NCBI RefSeq assembly: GCF_000244915.1 | Contig: NZ_CM001442.1 | Coordinates: 6,386,001-6,450,000 of the forward strand | DNA length: 64,000 bases | Direction of reading: 5' to 3' | Origin: Bradyrhizobium sp. WSM471 | GTDB taxonomy: Bacteria; Pseudomonadota; Alphaproteobacteria; Rhizobiales; Xanthobacteraceae | Part shown: piece by piece, positions 18,887 through 27,635 of the stretch | Layout: every line of letters starts with the position of its first letter | How positions within the stretch are numbered: the stretch's first letter is position 1 | Position numbers and translations under genes: made by a program | Notes under the pieces: generated by a model | Databases searched by the model: none | The model's input: the letters and a program-made list of their open reading frames with translations, nothing else | What the model was told of the DNA's origin: nothing

Positions 18887-20620
18887 ATGACCGGCAACGA
18901 GCGCAACGCAGGCGAAACCTACGAGTGCGATGTGCTCGTGGCTGGATCGGGCTGCTCCGGCATGTCGGCCGCGATCACCGCACGCTATCGCGGCCTCGAC
19001 GTCCTGATCGTCGAGAAGGAGCCGCGCTTCGGCGGCACCACCGCCCGCTCCGGCGGCTGGTTGTGGATACCCGGCACGTCGCTGGCGAAGGCATACGGCA
19101 TCGAGGAGACTCCAGAGCAGGCGCGCACTTACCTGCGGCACGAAGCCGGCAACAACTTTGACGCCGCGCGGGTCGATGCATTCCTGAGCGCCGGCCCCGA
19201 GGCGGTCGATTTTTTCACCAGCAAGACCGCGCTCCGCTTCGACATGCCGCTGGTGTTCCCGGATTACCACGCCGAGGCGCCCGGCGGCAGCCAGGGTGGT
19301 CGTTCGATGGTGGCGCGCCCGTTCGACGGCCGCGAGCTCGGCGACCAGATCAAGGCCCTCGGCATGCCCCTGCCGGAGCTGACCGTATTCGGCATGATGC
19401 TCGGATCCGGCAAGGACATCGTCCATTTCATGCGCGCGACGAAGTCGCTGACCTCGGCGGCCTATGTCGCGAAGCGCCTGTCGCGGCATCTGATGGACGT
19501 GCTGCGCTATGGCCGCGGCATGACGCTGACCAACGGCAATGCGCTCGCAGGGCGCCTGGCAAAATCCGCGCAGGATCTGAAGATTCCGATGTGGCTGTCC
19601 GCGCCGGTGCGCGAGCTGACGGTCGAGAACGGCACTGTCACCGGCGCCATTGTCGCCCGCGAGGGACGCGACGTCCGCATTCGTGCAAAACAAGGCGTCG
19701 TGCTCGCCTGCGGCGGTTTCCCGCATGATGTCGAACGGCGCAAGAAGATGTTCCCACACGCGCCGACCGGCAACGAGCATTTTTCGCCGGGACCGACCGG
19801 CAACACCGGCGACGGCCTGCGGCTTGCCGAGAACGCCGGCGGACATGTCGAGGACCGGCTGCCGAACGCGGCGGCCTGGGTCCCGGTCTCGGTCACCAAG
19901 CGCAAGGACGGCTCACACGGCGTGATGCCGCATTTCATCGACCGCGCCAAACCCGGCGTAATCGCGGTGATGCGCGACGGCAAGCGCTTTGCCAACGAGG
20001 GCAATTCCTATCACGACTTCGTCCAGGCCATGGTCAAGGCGGCGAAACCCGGCGAGGAAATCGCGGCCTACCTGGTCTGCGATCACCAGACCTTGCGCAA
20101 ATATGGTCTCGGCTGCGTACCGCCATTTCCGATGCCGCTGGGTCATCACCTCAATACTGGCTATCTCATGCGCGGCGAGACGCTGGAGGCACTCGCGGCA
20201 AAGGCGGGCATCGACAGCATGGCGTTCGTCGAGACCGTCAAGCAGTTCAATGCGACCGCACCACAGGGACACGACGCCGCCTTCGGCAAGGGATCAAAAG
20301 CCTATAACCGCTACCAGGGCGATGCCCTGCACGGCCCGAACCCCTGCGTCGCGCCGATCGAGAACGGCCCGTTCTACGCCATCAAGATGGTGGTCGGCGA
20401 TCTCGGCACCTATGCCGGCATCATCACCGACGAGAACGCGCGGGCGCTCGATGCGGAGGGACGGGTGATTCCCGGGCTCTATGCGGCCGGCAACGACATG
20501 GCGAGCATCATGGGCGGCAATTATCCCGGCGCCGGCATCACGCTTGGGCCGGCGCTGACCTTCGGCTACATTGCCGGCCGTCATCTCGCCGACAGCGCCG
20601 CCAAGCGCAACGCGGCGTAA
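18887..20620 (+). CDS. FAD-dependent oxidoreductase (fumarate reductase/3-ketosteroid dehydrogenase-like)
   Basis: 577 residues. The N-terminal dinucleotide-binding motif VLVAGSGCSGMSAA is followed by EKEPRFGGTTARSGGWLW, and the C-terminal FAD cap motif is GLYAAGNDMASIMGGNYPGAG. This is the FAD_binding_2 group that dehydrogenates or reduces C=C bonds next to a carbonyl (KstD, urocanate reductase, fumarate reductase). No secretion signal or haem motif is seen, so it is a cytoplasmic single-domain enzyme. GAGG precedes the ATG. It sits between a binding protein and an IclR regulator in one operon. The substrate is unknown. Confidence 0.88.
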   Translation: MTGNERNAGETYECDVLVAGSGCSGMSAAITARYRGLDVLIVEKEPRFGGTTARSGGWLWIPGTSLAKAYGIEETPEQARTYLRHEAGNNFDAARVDAFLSAGPEAVDFFTSKTALRFDMPLVFPDYHAEAPGGSQGGRSMVARPFDGRELGDQIKALGMPLPELTVFGMMLGSGKDIVHFMRATKSLTSAAYVAKRLSRHLMDVLRYGRGMTLTNGNALAGRLAKSAQDLKIPMWLSAPVRELTVENGTVTGAIVAREGRDVRIRAKQGVVLACGGFPHDVERRKKMFPHAPTGNEHFSPGPTGNTGDGLRLAENAGGHVEDRLPNAAAWVPVSVTKRKDGSHGVMPHFIDRAKPGVIAVMRDGKRFANEGNSYHDFVQAMVKAAKPGEEIAAYLVCDHQTLRKYGLGCVPPFPMPLGHHLNTGYLMRGETLEALAAKAGIDSMAFVETVKQFNATAPQGHDAAFGKGSKAYNRYQGDALHGPNPCVAPIENGPFYAIKMVVGDLGTYAGIITDENARALDAEGRVIPGLYAAGNDMASIMGGNYPGAGITLGPALTFGYIAGRHLADSAAKRNAA

Positions 20621-20637
20621 GCCACGCCAGGAGGCGC

Positions 20638-21432
20638 ATGAAGAGAGAAAGCCGCGGCATTCAGTCGATCGAGGTCGGTGGAGAATTGCTCCGCGCCCTC
20701 GCCCGCAGCGGCGAGCCGATGATGCTGCGCGATCTCGCACGCGAGGCCGGCATGACGCCGGCCAAGGCGCATCCCTATCTCGCCAGCTTCTCGCGCATCG
20801 GCCTGATCGAGCAGGACGAGACCACCGGCCGCTACGAGATCGGCGCACTCGCGCTGGAGCTTGGCCTCATCAGCCTGCGCCGCCTCTCCGGCGTGCGTAT
20901 CGCCGGACCGAAGATCGCGGCGCTCGCGAGCCAGATCGGGCACGCGGTCTCGCTGGCCGTCTGGGGCACGCATGGCCCGACCGTGGTGCAGCTCGAAGAA
21001 CCCGGCCAGCCCGTGCACATCGTGATGCGGGCCGGCTCGGTGATGGCACTGCTGGAGACCGCGACCGGCCGCGCCTTTGCCGCCTTCCTGCCGGAGAAGA
21101 CCATCGACGCCGCGCTCGAAAGCGGCCTCGATCGTCACGGCGTCGGCTATAATCCGAAGCGCACAGTGAAAGGCGCGAAGGTCGCGGACATGCTCACCGA
21201 GGTCCGCAAGCACGGCCTCGCCCGCGCGCTTGGTGACCCCCTGCCCGGCGTCAACGCATTCGCTGCACCGGTGTTCGACCATTCCGGCCATGTCGCGCTG
21301 GTGATCACCGCGATGGGACCGGAAGGCACGTTCGATGCCCGCTGGGACGGCCCGATCGCTCATGCCCTGCGCGACTGCGCGGGCGGCATTTCGAAACGGC
21401 TGGGTTACGGGATGACGGCCGCGGCGGAGTGA
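20638..21432 (+). CDS. IclR-family transcriptional regulator
   Basis: 264 residues. The N-terminal winged helix (SIEVGGELLRALA ... LRDLAREAGMTPAKAHPYLASF) is typical and is followed by the IclR effector domain (FAAFLPEKTI, VNAFAAPVFDHSG). AGGAGG lies 5 bases before the ATG. It is the third gene of the binding protein-flavoprotein operon and probably controls it. No palindromic operator could be assigned with confidence. Confidence 0.9.
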   Translation: MKRESRGIQSIEVGGELLRALARSGEPMMLRDLAREAGMTPAKAHPYLASFSRIGLIEQDETTGRYEIGALALELGLISLRRLSGVRIAGPKIAALASQIGHAVSLAVWGTHGPTVVQLEEPGQPVHIVMRAGSVMALLETATGRAFAAFLPEKTIDAALESGLDRHGVGYNPKRTVKGAKVADMLTEVRKHGLARALGDPLPGVNAFAAPVFDHSGHVALVITAMGPEGTFDARWDGPIAHALRDCAGGISKRLGYGMTAAAE

Positions 21433-21460
21433 GGGGCTGGCTGCCTCATCCGACCTCCGC

Positions 21461-21561
21461 TGTCATGCCCGCGAAAGCGGGGCATCCAGTGCGCCGCGGC
21501 CCTTCGGTTCTATCGCAGGCATCGCGGAGTACTGGATCGCCCGCCTTCGCGGGCGATGACA
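21461..21561. repeat. Palindromic intergenic repeat, copy B
   Basis: A 30-base arm at 21461-21490 (starting TGTCATGCCCGCGAAAGCGG) is matched in inverse by 21531-21561 (TGTCATCGCCCGCGAAGGCGG on the minus strand). Each arm can also fold on itself through CCCGCGAAAGCGGG. It lies between the 3' ends of the IclR and SDR genes, where it may also stop transcription from both sides. Confidence 0.8.
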
Positions 21562-21588
21562 CTGGAGAGTGCAGTGCCCTTTCGTCCG

Positions 21589-22371
21589 CTACTTCTCCTT
21601 CACCGGCACCGTGTAATTCAGAATCAGCCGGCCGCCGTCGGGATAGATTGTCTGCCCCGTGATGTAGGACGCATCGTCGCTCGCAAGAAACGCCACGACG
21701 GAGGCAACCTCGCTCGGTTCGCCGCCGCGGCCGGCCGGCGTGCGTGACATCACGGTCTTGCGGGCATCCTCCGAGGTGTAGATGGACGATGCCACCATGT
21801 CGGTCAGAATCGTGCCCGGCCCGACCGCGACAACGCGAATATTGTGCGGAGCCAGCGCGACGGCGGCGACCGAGGTGAGCTGCTTCATGCCGCCCTTGGA
21901 CATGGCGTAGGTTGCAAGCGCCGGGATCGCCAGCAGTGCATTCACCGACGACATGTTGATGATGACCCCGCCGCCGCTACCTTGCGCGATCATCTGCTTC
22001 GCCGCCGCCTGCACGCCGAAGAACGCGCCCTTCAGATTGATGCCGATGATTTCGTCGAATTCTTCTTCGGAAATCTCCAGGAGGTCCCGGTTGCGAGCGA
22101 CGCCGGCATTGTTGACCATGATGTCGAGCCGGCCGAACTCCTTTGCGGCGGTTGCGACCAGCTGGTCGACATCGGCGCGCTTCGCGACATTGCCGACGAC
22201 GGTACGCAAGGCATCCGGCCGCGCGAGTTCGGCAGCCGTCGCGGCCAAGCCATCGGCATCGACATCCGAGATGACGACCTTGACGCCATCGTCCAGGAAT
22301 CGTTTCGCGCAAGCCTTGCCGATACCGCGCGCCGCGCCGGTGATGGCGGCGACCTTGCCGGATAGTTTCAT
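21589..22371 (-). CDS. SDR-family NAD(P)-dependent dehydrogenase
   Basis: 260 residues, classical short-chain dehydrogenase. The cofactor motif is TGAARGIG, NNAG follows, and the catalytic Ser-Tyr-Lys is seen in MSSVNALLAIPALATYAMSKGG (given in parts). An Asp in SDVDADG after the second strand suggests NAD preference. The ATG at 22371 has TGGAG about 8 bases upstream. It is last in the minus-strand cluster of ThDP enzymes, so it may reduce or oxidise an aldehyde or hydroxy product of those; the substrate is unknown. Confidence 0.9.
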   Translation of the reverse strand: MKLSGKVAAITGAARGIGKACAKRFLDDGVKVVISDVDADGLAATAAELARPDALRTVVGNVAKRADVDQLVATAAKEFGRLDIMVNNAGVARNRDLLEISEEEFDEIIGINLKGAFFGVQAAAKQMIAQGSGGGVIINMSSVNALLAIPALATYAMSKGGMKQLTSVAAVALAPHNIRVVAVGPGTILTDMVASSIYTSEDARKTVMSRTPAGRGGEPSEVASVVAFLASDDASYITGQTIYPDGGRLILNYTVPVKEK

Positions 22372-22429
22372 GGTCTCACTCCAGAGTAGCTGTTTCGACA
22401 GCAGACTGTCGCCGGGTGAGAAACCCGGC

Positions 22430-23020
22430 TCAGGCCGCCGCGAAGCCGAGATGAGCACGGAACCGGTTCTTGATAAAGACAGCATCGCGCGAGGGCAGTG
22501 AGCGCGGCGGATTTTCGGCCAGGACCTTGATGACAAACAGCCGCGGGCCATCGGCCGGCCCGGCGATTTCGGTTGCGAGGCGCTGCACCTCCTCGATCGT
22601 CCGCACGGTTCCGGCAGCGGCAAAACCGCAAGCCACGGCGATTGCGGTGAGATCGACGCCGCGCCCGGTGTGGCTGGCCTGCATCCCGGTCTCGCCAAAA
22701 TGCTGATTGTCGATCACGACCATGTCGAGATTGCGCGGCCGCGCGACCCCGATGGTGGCGATGCCGCCGAGGCCCATCAATTGCTCGCCATCCCCCGTCA
22801 AAGCGAGGACGCGCTTTCCCGGCTGGGCTTGCGCGAGGCCAAGCCCGATCAGCGCGGCGCCGCCCATGGCGCCCCAGAGATAGAAATTGCCGTCATGGTC
22901 GCCGACCGAATGAAGGTCATAGGTCGGCGAGCCGAGGCCGGACACGACCAGCGTGTCCTTGCGATTCTTCAAGAGCGCGGCAACGGCGGCGCGGCGGTCG
23001 AGTTGGGCTTGCATTGACAT
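22430..23020 (-). CDS. ThDP-dependent decarboxylase, beta subunit (ComE-like, sulfopyruvate/phosphonopyruvate type)
   Basis: 196 residues forming only the C-terminal ThDP-binding half of a decarboxylase. GDGEQLMGLGG followed by VVIDNQHFGETG is the diphosphate/Mg2+-binding motif. It pairs with the upstream 179-residue gene carrying the other half; the genes overlap by one base (TGATG). The two-subunit layout and sizes match sulfopyruvate decarboxylase ComDE; related single-chain enzymes are phosphonopyruvate decarboxylases. The substrate is a 3-substituted pyruvate by analogy only. Confidence 0.82.
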   Translation of the reverse strand: MSMQAQLDRRAAVAALLKNRKDTLVVSGLGSPTYDLHSVGDHDGNFYLWGAMGGAALIGLGLAQAQPGKRVLALTGDGEQLMGLGGIATIGVARPRNLDMVVIDNQHFGETGMQASHTGRGVDLTAIAVACGFAAAGTVRTIEEVQRLATEIAGPADGPRLFVIKVLAENPPRSLPSRDAVFIKNRFRAHLGFAAA

Positions 23021-23559
23021 CACCACTTCTTCTTGCCGATCAGGCGTTGCCCGATCAGCACCGCGATCTGCTGATCGGAATCGTAGGCGAGCGCTGCGGC
23101 CGATTCGACCGTCTCGATCAGATCCTCTCCTGTCTCCGCCCGCATCACCTTCAGGCCGATCGCCTCCAGCGAGGGCTGCGTCGCCCGGCTCATCGGCACC
23201 TGCCAGGGATTGAACTCGGCCCATTCGCCGCGCATCGTCACCAGCATCAGCAGTGGAAATCGTCCGATCGCCGACAGCGACAGCATGTTGATGCAATTGC
23301 CGACCCCGCTCGACTGCATCAAGAGCACGCTGCGCTGGCCGCCGAGCCAAGCGCCGGCGGCAATGGCGACGCCCTCCTCTTCCGTCGTCAGCACGTTGGT
23401 GGTGACGTCGCGGTCGGCCGAGAACAGTCGGATGAGCTGGCTGTGACCGGCATCGGGAACGTAGGACATCTGCCTAACGTCGGCGGCTTTCAGGATGCGG
23501 TAGAGCTCTGACGGCCAATCGTCTGCGCGCGTGTCGGGATTGGATTGAAGGCTGTGCAC
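23020..23559 (-). CDS. ThDP-dependent decarboxylase, alpha subunit (ComD-like)
   Basis: 179 residues forming the PYR domain of a split ThDP enzyme. The conserved Glu that activates the thiamine ring lies in LTTEEEGVAIAAG (about residue 60), and VLLMQSSGVGNCIN is the typical following strand-turn. The start is GTG at 23559 with GGAG about 8 bases upstream; no in-frame ATG precedes a credible ribosome site. It is translationally coupled to the beta-subunit gene. About 165 bases separate it from the racemase-family gene upstream on the same strand; no convincing gene was seen there. Confidence 0.8.
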   Translation of the reverse strand: MHSLQSNPDTRADDWPSELYRILKAADVRQMSYVPDAGHSQLIRLFSADRDVTTNVLTTEEEGVAIAAGAWLGGQRSVLLMQSSGVGNCINMLSLSAIGRFPLLMLVTMRGEWAEFNPWQVPMSRATQPSLEAIGLKVMRAETGEDLIETVESAAALAYDSDQQIAVLIGQRLIGKKKW

Positions 23560-23724
23560 CGCTCGTCTCCATGGATTGCGAGCGGCACTCTAGCGATGTT
23601 CAGGCGCGAAAGCTCTGACCGTCTGACGCGATCAGGTATCGAGGGATTGTATAGCTGCCTCCTCCACTGCCGGTGGGACAGCGCACGACGCGGATGGCTG
23701 CGCCCATAGGCAGCTTCTCGACCT

Positions 23725-24468
23725 CTAGCCAAACCGACGCGGCCGTAGTCCGGCATGAAACCACGTAATCATGGAATAGATATCGTAGACGGGCAATCCG
23801 ACCTCGGCCTGAAGCGCCGCTGCATAAGGCGGCATGTTGGTGCATTCTAGCACGATCGCGCCGACATCCGGGTTCCTGGCGACCAACTCCTTGCCGGCCT
23901 CGACCACGTCACGTTCGGCCTGCGCGATGTCCATGTCCTCCTTCTCGGCCTTGATCAGGACGCGGAAGAATTCCTTGCCGTGCTCGGTGCCGACCAGCGG
24001 CGTATCGAGCGGCACGCCGGCACCTTCGAGATGGGCCGGCGTCAAGGTCGAACCGGACACCGTGACGAGGCCGACGCGCTTGCCGGGCGGCAAGGTCGCC
24101 TGCACCCACGGCACCTGCATCAGTGACGAGGTCGCGACGGGAACGCCGATGGCGGCTGCGATCTCTTTCTGGAACAGCGAGAGGAAGCCACAATTGGTGG
24201 TGATGGCTTCGGCCCCGAGCCGCACCAGATCCTTCGCCGCATCGATGAAATCAGGCAGCAGACCGGCCGCCCCCTTCAGCACCACCTTCTCCGGCGAAGC
24301 CCCGCTCACAACGCGATAGAGCACGGGGAAAGGCCAGGTGGTGCCGTTGCCCATGTCGCCGGGAATGCGGGGGAAGCGTGCCTCCAGCATCAGGATGCCG
24401 AGCGGCGCTCCATAGATGGCCTTGCCGCCGCGGGCGATTCGGGATGACGATTTGGCTGGAGCGGTCAT
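23725..24468 (-). CDS. Aspartate/glutamate/hydantoin racemase-family protein
   Basis: 247 residues. The two catalytic cysteines of the cofactor-independent racemase superfamily are in place: TTNCGFLSLF and VLECTNMPPY. Members racemise Asp, Glu or hydantoins, or act as maleate isomerases and arylmalonate decarboxylases. It sits 9 bases after a DadA-like D-amino acid dehydrogenase gene, so supplying a D-enantiomer to that enzyme is a natural guess. GAGATCGC precedes the ATG. Confidence 0.85.
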   Translation of the reverse strand: MTAPAKSSSRIARGGKAIYGAPLGILMLEARFPRIPGDMGNGTTWPFPVLYRVVSGASPEKVVLKGAAGLLPDFIDAAKDLVRLGAEAITTNCGFLSLFQKEIAAAIGVPVATSSLMQVPWVQATLPPGKRVGLVTVSGSTLTPAHLEGAGVPLDTPLVGTEHGKEFFRVLIKAEKEDMDIAQAERDVVEAGKELVARNPDVGAIVLECTNMPPYAAALQAEVGLPVYDIYSMITWFHAGLRPRRFG

Positions 24469-24477
24469 GATGCGATC

Positions 24478-25743
24478 TCAGAGAAAACGATCGGGCGAAA
24501 ACGGTGCGAGCGGAATTTCCGGCGGCTTGCCGCTCAGCAGCTGGGCGACAAGACGACCGGTGCGGGCCGAGCCGACCAGGCCGACATGGCCGTGGCCGAA
24601 CGCATAGACGATGTCGCGCGAGGCCCGCGCGTAACCGATGCAGGGACGTCCATCCGGCATGCTCGGCCGATGGCCGAACCAGGTCTTGATACGCGACGCC
24701 GGAATGTCCGTCGGCAGTTTTGGGAACATGCTGAAGAGGTTGTTGCGCAAAATCTCGGCGCGCTTCCAGTTCGGCTCGGCCTCGAGGCCTGCGATCTCGA
24801 CCGTGCCGGCGGCGCGCAAACCCTTATCGGTCCAGTTCACCACCATCTTCGCATCCGAGGCCATCATCGAGCTGCGCGGGCCCGTTTCCGGATTCTCGAT
24901 CATGACGTGATAGCCGCGCTCGGTCTCCAGCGGCAGCGGATCGCCGATGGACGCCGTGAGCCGCTTTGAATGCGCACCGGCGGCAATCACGGCGGCATCG
25001 CACGCAATCTCGCCGGTCTCGGTGAGGACAGCCACGAGCTTGTTGCCGGATAGATTCAGCCCAATCGCCTTGGCGCGCACAAGCGTGGCGCCGCTTGCCA
25101 GCGCATGTTGCGCGAGCGCGGCGACATAGGCTCCGGGGTCGCGGCAGCGCCCGGCTTCCTCCACCACCACGCCGAACGTGTAGCGTGGATGCAAATCGGG
25201 CTCGCGCTGACGCATCTCGTCGGCCGAAAGCTCCAACCAGTCGACGCCGACGCGCTTGCGCACGCGCCAGCCGAGATCATTGTCGAAATTGCCGCGTGAC
25301 GGGAAGACATGCATCACGCCGTTACGCTCGATCAATTCAGGGACGCCCGCCTCTTCCGCAAGCTTCCTGTGCAGCAGCGGCGCGTCCTTCAGGAGATCGC
25401 GCAGCGCAACGGCCGTCGTCTCGACCCGCGCCTCGGTCCAGCCCGAGAGCAGATATTTGATCAACCAGGGCAGCGCCTTCGGCAGATAAGACCAGCGGAT
25501 CGCGAGCGGTCCGAGCGGATCCATGAGATAACCGGGCACCTTCTTCCAGACGCCGGGCTCGGCCGGCGGGATCACCGAATGCGAGGAGAGCCAGCCGGCA
25601 TTGCCGTAGCTCGCCGCCTGTTCGCCACCGGGCTCGCCCGGATCGATCAGCGTGACGCGATGGCCCTCGCGTAGCGCCTCGATCGCGCTGATCACGCCGA
25701 CCGCGCCGGCTCCGATGATGGCGACGTGGCGGCTTTGCGGCAT
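24478..25743 (-). CDS. FAD-dependent D-amino acid dehydrogenase-like protein (DadA/DAO family)
   Basis: 421 residues, the usual DadA length. The N-terminal FAD motif is VAIIGAGAVGVISA, followed by the acidic LIDPGEPG, and the C-terminal motif is YAFGHGHVGLVGSA. It should oxidise an amino acid to the 2-oxo acid plus ammonia, donating electrons to the respiratory chain. Its gene begins 3 bases after the stop of the acetolactate synthase-like gene. In this cluster its 2-oxo acid product would be a logical substrate for the split ThDP decarboxylase. The actual amino acid is unknown. Confidence 0.87.
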   Translation of the reverse strand: MPQSRHVAIIGAGAVGVISAIEALREGHRVTLIDPGEPGGEQAASYGNAGWLSSHSVIPPAEPGVWKKVPGYLMDPLGPLAIRWSYLPKALPWLIKYLLSGWTEARVETTAVALRDLLKDAPLLHRKLAEEAGVPELIERNGVMHVFPSRGNFDNDLGWRVRKRVGVDWLELSADEMRQREPDLHPRYTFGVVVEEAGRCRDPGAYVAALAQHALASGATLVRAKAIGLNLSGNKLVAVLTETGEIACDAAVIAAGAHSKRLTASIGDPLPLETERGYHVMIENPETGPRSSMMASDAKMVVNWTDKGLRAAGTVEIAGLEAEPNWKRAEILRNNLFSMFPKLPTDIPASRIKTWFGHRPSMPDGRPCIGYARASRDIVYAFGHGHVGLVGSARTGRLVAQLLSGKPPEIPLAPFSPDRFL

Positions 25744-25746
25744 CGG

Positions 25747-27408
25747 CTATGCTTTCACCGCAGGGGCAAAGTCCTTGCCGACCGACATCGCCCGCGGATC
25801 GATGATGCAGTGGAGGATCGACGGCTTGCCCGAGGCGAGCGCACGCTCGAAGGCCGGCGCGAACTCTTCGGTGCGCTCGACGCGCTCGCCATGGCCCCCG
25901 AACGCTTTTGCGTACATCGCGAAATCCGGGTTCTTGAGCTGGGTGCCGACCACGCGACCGGGATAGTCGCGCTCCTGGTGCATGCGGATGGTACCGTATT
26001 GCGCATTGTCGACGACGACGACGACGAGGGCTGCGTCGTACTGCACGGCAGTCGCGAATTCCTGCCCGTTCATCAGGAAGCAGCCGTCGCCGGCGAAGGC
26101 TATGACGGTACGGTCCGGATACTGTCGCTTCGCAAGCACCGCGGCCGGCACGCCGTAGCCCATCGAGCCCGACGTCGGTGCAAGCTGTGAAGCAAAGCTG
26201 TGGAAGCGGTGATGACGATGGATCCAGCCGGCATAGTTGCCGGCGCCGTTGCAGACGATCGCGTCCTTGGGCAGGCGATCGCGCAGCCAGGTCATGACCT
26301 GGCCGTACTGGAACGTGCCCGGCAGCTCGCGCGCTTTGTCGGTCCAGGCGAGATAGTCGGCATGCGCCTTGGCGGCCTCGCCCTTCCAGGCGACTGCGCC
26401 GGCGGGCTTCAGCGTCTCGACCGCGGCCGCGAACGCGGCGGGCGTGGCCTGGATCGCAAGCTCCGGCTGGTAGATGCGGCCGAGCTCTTCGGAGCCGGGA
26501 TGAACGTGGATCAGCTTCTGCCGCGGCGTCGGAATGTCGAGCAGCGTGTAGGATGAGGACGGCATCTCCGACATGCGGCCGCCGATGAGAAGAATGACAT
26601 CGGCGCCGTCGATGCGCGCTTTCAGACCCGGGCTCGGGCCGATGCCGAGATCGCCGGCATAATGCGAGTGATCGGCGTCGATCAGCGACGCGCGGCGGAA
26701 CGAGGTCGCGACCGGCAGGTCGAACCGCTCGGCAAAGCGCGCGATGCTCCGGGTCGCTTCATCGGTCCAGCGCGAGCCGCCGAGAATGATGAGCGGTGCT
26801 TTGGCGCTCGCAAGCATGGCGCCAACGCGCTCGATATCTGCGGGCGCCGGCCAGCTCACCGCCGGCTCGATCCGCATGGCGTCCGCAACGGCAGCAGTTT
26901 CAGTCAGCATGTTCTCGGGCAGCGAGATCACCACGGGGCCGGGACGGCCCTGCATGGCGACGCGGAAGGCGCGCGCGACCAGCTCCGGAATCCGGTCGGG
27001 ACGATCGATCTCGACCGCCCATTTCGCCATGGTGCCGAACACCGCCTTGTAGTCGAGCTCCTGAAACGCCTCGCGCTCGCGCATGCCGGTGTCGACCTGA
27101 CCGACGAACAGGATCATCGGGGTGGAATCCTGCATCGCGATGTGGACGCCGTGGCTGGCATTGGTGGCGCCGGGGCCGCGGGTGACGAAGCAGATGCCGG
27201 GACGGCCAGTGAGCTTGCCATAGGCCTCCGCCATCATCGCAGCACCGCCCTCGGCGCGGCAGATCATGACGTCGATCGGGCTGTCGTGCAGCGCATCGAG
27301 CGCCGCAAGGTAGCTCTCGCCCGGCACGCAGGTGACGCGCTCGACGCCTTGCGCGACGAGCTGATCGATCAGGATCTGGCCCCCGGTGCGGGTGTTGCGA
27401 ATGGTCAT
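25747..27408 (-). CDS. Thiamine-diphosphate-binding protein, acetolactate synthase large subunit-like
   Basis: 553 residues with all three ThDP-enzyme domains. The catalytic Glu lies in RAEGGAAMMAEAYGKLTG, GPGATNA follows, and the C-terminal cofactor motif is GDGCFLMNGQEFATA with a later NAQYGTI. No regulatory (ilvN-like) gene is nearby, so it is a catabolic paralogue rather than anabolic IlvB. Candidates include acetolactate synthase, glyoxylate carboligase, oxalyl-CoA decarboxylase or sulfoacetaldehyde acetyltransferase-like enzymes; none can be picked from sequence. The ATG at 27408 follows GAGGGAG. It leads the five- to six-gene minus-strand cluster. Confidence 0.85.
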   Translation of the reverse strand: MTIRNTRTGGQILIDQLVAQGVERVTCVPGESYLAALDALHDSPIDVMICRAEGGAAMMAEAYGKLTGRPGICFVTRGPGATNASHGVHIAMQDSTPMILFVGQVDTGMREREAFQELDYKAVFGTMAKWAVEIDRPDRIPELVARAFRVAMQGRPGPVVISLPENMLTETAAVADAMRIEPAVSWPAPADIERVGAMLASAKAPLIILGGSRWTDEATRSIARFAERFDLPVATSFRRASLIDADHSHYAGDLGIGPSPGLKARIDGADVILLIGGRMSEMPSSSYTLLDIPTPRQKLIHVHPGSEELGRIYQPELAIQATPAAFAAAVETLKPAGAVAWKGEAAKAHADYLAWTDKARELPGTFQYGQVMTWLRDRLPKDAIVCNGAGNYAGWIHRHHRFHSFASQLAPTSGSMGYGVPAAVLAKRQYPDRTVIAFAGDGCFLMNGQEFATAVQYDAALVVVVVDNAQYGTIRMHQERDYPGRVVGTQLKNPDFAMYAKAFGGHGERVERTEEFAPAFERALASGKPSILHCIIDPRAMSVGKDFAPAVKA

Positions 27409-27436
27409 GACGGCTCCCTCAAGGCTTTGGCGATGC

Positions 27437-27456
27437 GTTTCGCAGCTTCGCGAAAC
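27437..27456. promoter_or_regulatory. Dyad upstream of the ThDP-enzyme cluster
   Basis: GTTTCGC-AGCTTC-GCGAAAC is a perfect 7-bp inverted repeat with a 6-base centre, about 29 bases upstream of the acetolactate synthase-like start codon. It could be an operator or a 5'-leader hairpin; no T-tract follows. The rest of the gap 27457-27635 shows no gene. Confidence 0.35.
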
Positions 27457-27635
27457 TATTGCTCGGGGCTGGCGTAGGACAGGCCGAGAGGGCGCGCAAG
27501 ATCGAAAGGCTTCTCGCACCCTGCGCAGGCGTCATGCCCGCCCCTGCTGGTTGCACTGCAGCCCATTCGCGGTGATGCGAAGCGCCGCGCCGCGATCGAC
27601 CGGCTCTATCCGAAGCTCGGCGCGATGGCCGCGTG

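Noticed and set aside
23602..23704. Possible 34-residue protein between the racemase-family and ComD-like genes (starts MGAAIRVV)
   Set aside because: Weak ribosome site, no recognisable family, could be the decayed end of a longer gene; not enough support to annotate.
25747..27408. Sulfoacetaldehyde acetyltransferase (Xsc)
   Set aside because: Tempting beside ComDE-like genes, but length and motifs fit generic acetolactate synthase-like proteins and no pta or sulfite exporter gene is adjacent.
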